27,317 nucleotides of DNA from Phytomonas francai (Eukaryota > Euglenozoa > Kinetoplastea > Trypanosomatida > Trypanosomatidae): positions 206,126 to 233,442 of the forward strand of contig MJCC01000016.1 in assembly GCA_001766655.1 (NCBI GenBank), given 5' to 3'. A model generated the notes under the pieces. That model made no database searches and was not told the DNA's origin. It saw nothing but the letters and a program-made list of their open reading frames with translations. The position numbers were made by a program, and so were the translations under genes. Below are positions 26,408 to 27,317 of this stretch, piece after piece. The first letter of the stretch is position 1. Each line of letters opens with the position of its first letter.

Positions 26408-27317
26408 CTAAGCTGACGCGAGCTCTACCCTCTGTCGCTTGCTGGTGAGGCCAGGGATAGAGTTGTCGTTGAGGGAAAAGGCAACACTGGGGCCGCCGAT
26501 GTCCTCATCCAACCCAAGTCCCCAAAGACCTGCAGTGTTAAGTCTCGGTGAATATACACCCTCGCGGGGGGCACTGCCCGTCGATTGACTGCTTCCCGTC
26601 AGCCCAGCGGGTTGCGAAGTGGAGCCTGGGGCGGGAAGATCTGAGAATTCCCCACCGTCAAGATCTAGGACGAAGCTCTTGTCGGCGCTAAAGGTGACAG
26701 CTTTCGCGGCAGAACTCGACGCGGCCCCGGAGCTACCACCATGGCTTAATTGTAGCTGGGCAAGTGGGGGGGACTCGATCATGTCTCGGATCTGGATATC
26801 CAGCTGCTGAGCCGCGCGGGTTGCCAGGAAATGACGTTTTGTCTCGACGTCGAAGAACCGCTCGGCGCGCGCGAGATACGACTTTCGGCGCCTCTCAATG
26901 CCTTCGTACCCCTCTCTCACCCGTTCCAATTCCCCCTCGACGGCTTCTTTTTCCGCCAGGAATGATTCACAGAGCCGGAGCTGATCGTGGAGCTGCGCGA
27001 GGTGGGCCTCCGCGTGCTGCAGCTGCTCCTGCAAAACCCCGCACTGGTGCTCGTACGCGGCCATCTCCGCCGTGTAGTCCGGCACCGGCTCCGTGTGGTA
27101 GCGCTCCTCGCGCTCGAAGAGCGTGGCCCAGCCCTCGCTCAGGCGGAGCTGCTCCTCCTCCTGCCGCCGGTGCGCCGCCACGAGTTCGGCCTTCCGCGCC
27201 CGCAGCGCCGTCTCGGCCGCGTCCAACCGCGCCGTCTCCGCGTCCGGGGGGGCGCGGGGGCCCGCGAAGGGGTCCACGACCGTCGCCGTCACAGCGTGCG
27301 AAGGGGGGGGGGGGGGG
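26408..27317 (-). CDS. Coiled-coil protein, N-terminus beyond window
   Basis: The frame is open to the right edge and has no ATG for the first 80 or so visible codons; the first in-frame ATG (EMAAYEHQ) lies inside a coiled coil. The true start is therefore outside the window, or the G15 run hides it. Visible order: a Pro-rich stretch, then long Glu/Arg/Ala/Leu/Gln-rich helices with heptad character (LDAAETALRARKAEL through ELERVREGYEGIERRRKSY), then a Ser/Gly/Pro-rich low-complexity region, then a C-terminus containing GLTSKRQRVELASA, whose KRQR could be a nuclear signal. The stop is TAG, with a TAA ten codons later. It may be a cytoskeletal or nuclear structural protein; no family recognised. 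Confidence 0.7.
   Translation of the reverse strand, partial: PPPPPSHAVTATVVDPFAGPRAPPDAETARLDAAETALRARKAELVAAHRRQEEEQLRLSEGWATLFEREERYHTEPVPDYTAEMAAYEHQCGVLQEQLQHAEAHLAQLHDQLRLCESFLAEKEAVEGELERVREGYEGIERRRKSYLARAERFFDVETKRHFLATRAAQQLDIQIRDMIESPPLAQLQLSHGGSSGAASSSAAKAVTFSADKSFVLDLDGGEFSDLPAPGSTSQPAGLTGSSQSTGSAPREGVYSPRLNTAGLWGLGLDEDIGGPSVAFSLNDNSIPGLTSKRQRVELASA
27303..27317. repeat. G15 homopolymer at the window edge
   Basis: The last 15 bases are all G (C15 on the coding strand), inside the N-terminal reading frame of the coiled-coil gene, where they would encode prolines. The coincidence with the sequence end suggests an assembly break at a homopolymer. Confidence 0.9.

Overview
This looks like nuclear DNA of a kinetoplastid protist, most likely a trypanosomatid-like one (inference). 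Every supported protein gene lies on the minus strand and none needs an intron. Several genes have a pyrimidine-rich tract ending in AG a few bases before the start codon, as expected for spliced-leader addition to mRNAs cut from one polycistronic transcript running from right to left. Two divergent tRNA genes interrupt the array. The predicted proteins include a W-x-x-A-L helical-repeat (PPR-like) protein and a PH-like protein of a kind familiar from kinetoplastids. All three stop codons end genes and no confident gene has an internal stop, so the code is standard. I cannot name the species.

Layout in transcription order (right to left): the right edge is a 15-G run in the 5' part of a coiled-coil protein gene (26408-27317, partial). 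Next come an Erv46/ERGIC3 cargo receptor (24629-25870) and a p24/emp24 GOLD protein (23596-24357), then an RCC1-repeat protein (21482-23083). The tRNA-Phe(GAA) and tRNA-Ser(AGA) pair lies at 21127-21352, followed by a BAP29/BAP31-like ER protein (20546-20950). Further left are an uncertain 117-aa ORF (19066-19419), a WRN-type DEDDy 3'-5' exonuclease (17776-18840), the 1,094-aa helical-repeat protein (13013-16297), a Pro/Thr-stalk membrane protein (11920-12513) and a candidate 53-aa protein (10829-10990). Two unrecognised proteins follow (8981-9919 and 7055-7771). The last two genes are a dihydrolipoamide-dehydrogenase-fold flavoprotein without the family's redox and catalytic residues (4210-5829) and a PH-like protein cut by the left edge, with an apparent frameshift after codon 14 (1-1722).

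Three of the genes in the right half (Erv46, p24, BAP31-like) serve the early secretory pathway. The flavoprotein and RCC1 protein both begin M-L-R-R and the helical-repeat protein belongs to a class usually found in mitochondria, so a mitochondrial group is possible. Intergenic DNA is unusually long (up to about 2.5 kb), AT-rich and full of homopolymers, while parts of the genes are extremely GC-rich with abrupt edges.

The observations most worth pursuing are the cysteine-less LipDH-fold protein, the microprotein with a textbook splice acceptor, the A4 frameshift, a 94-codon open frame without AUG, and the intragenic GC mosaic. I saw no mobile element, CRISPR array or defence system.
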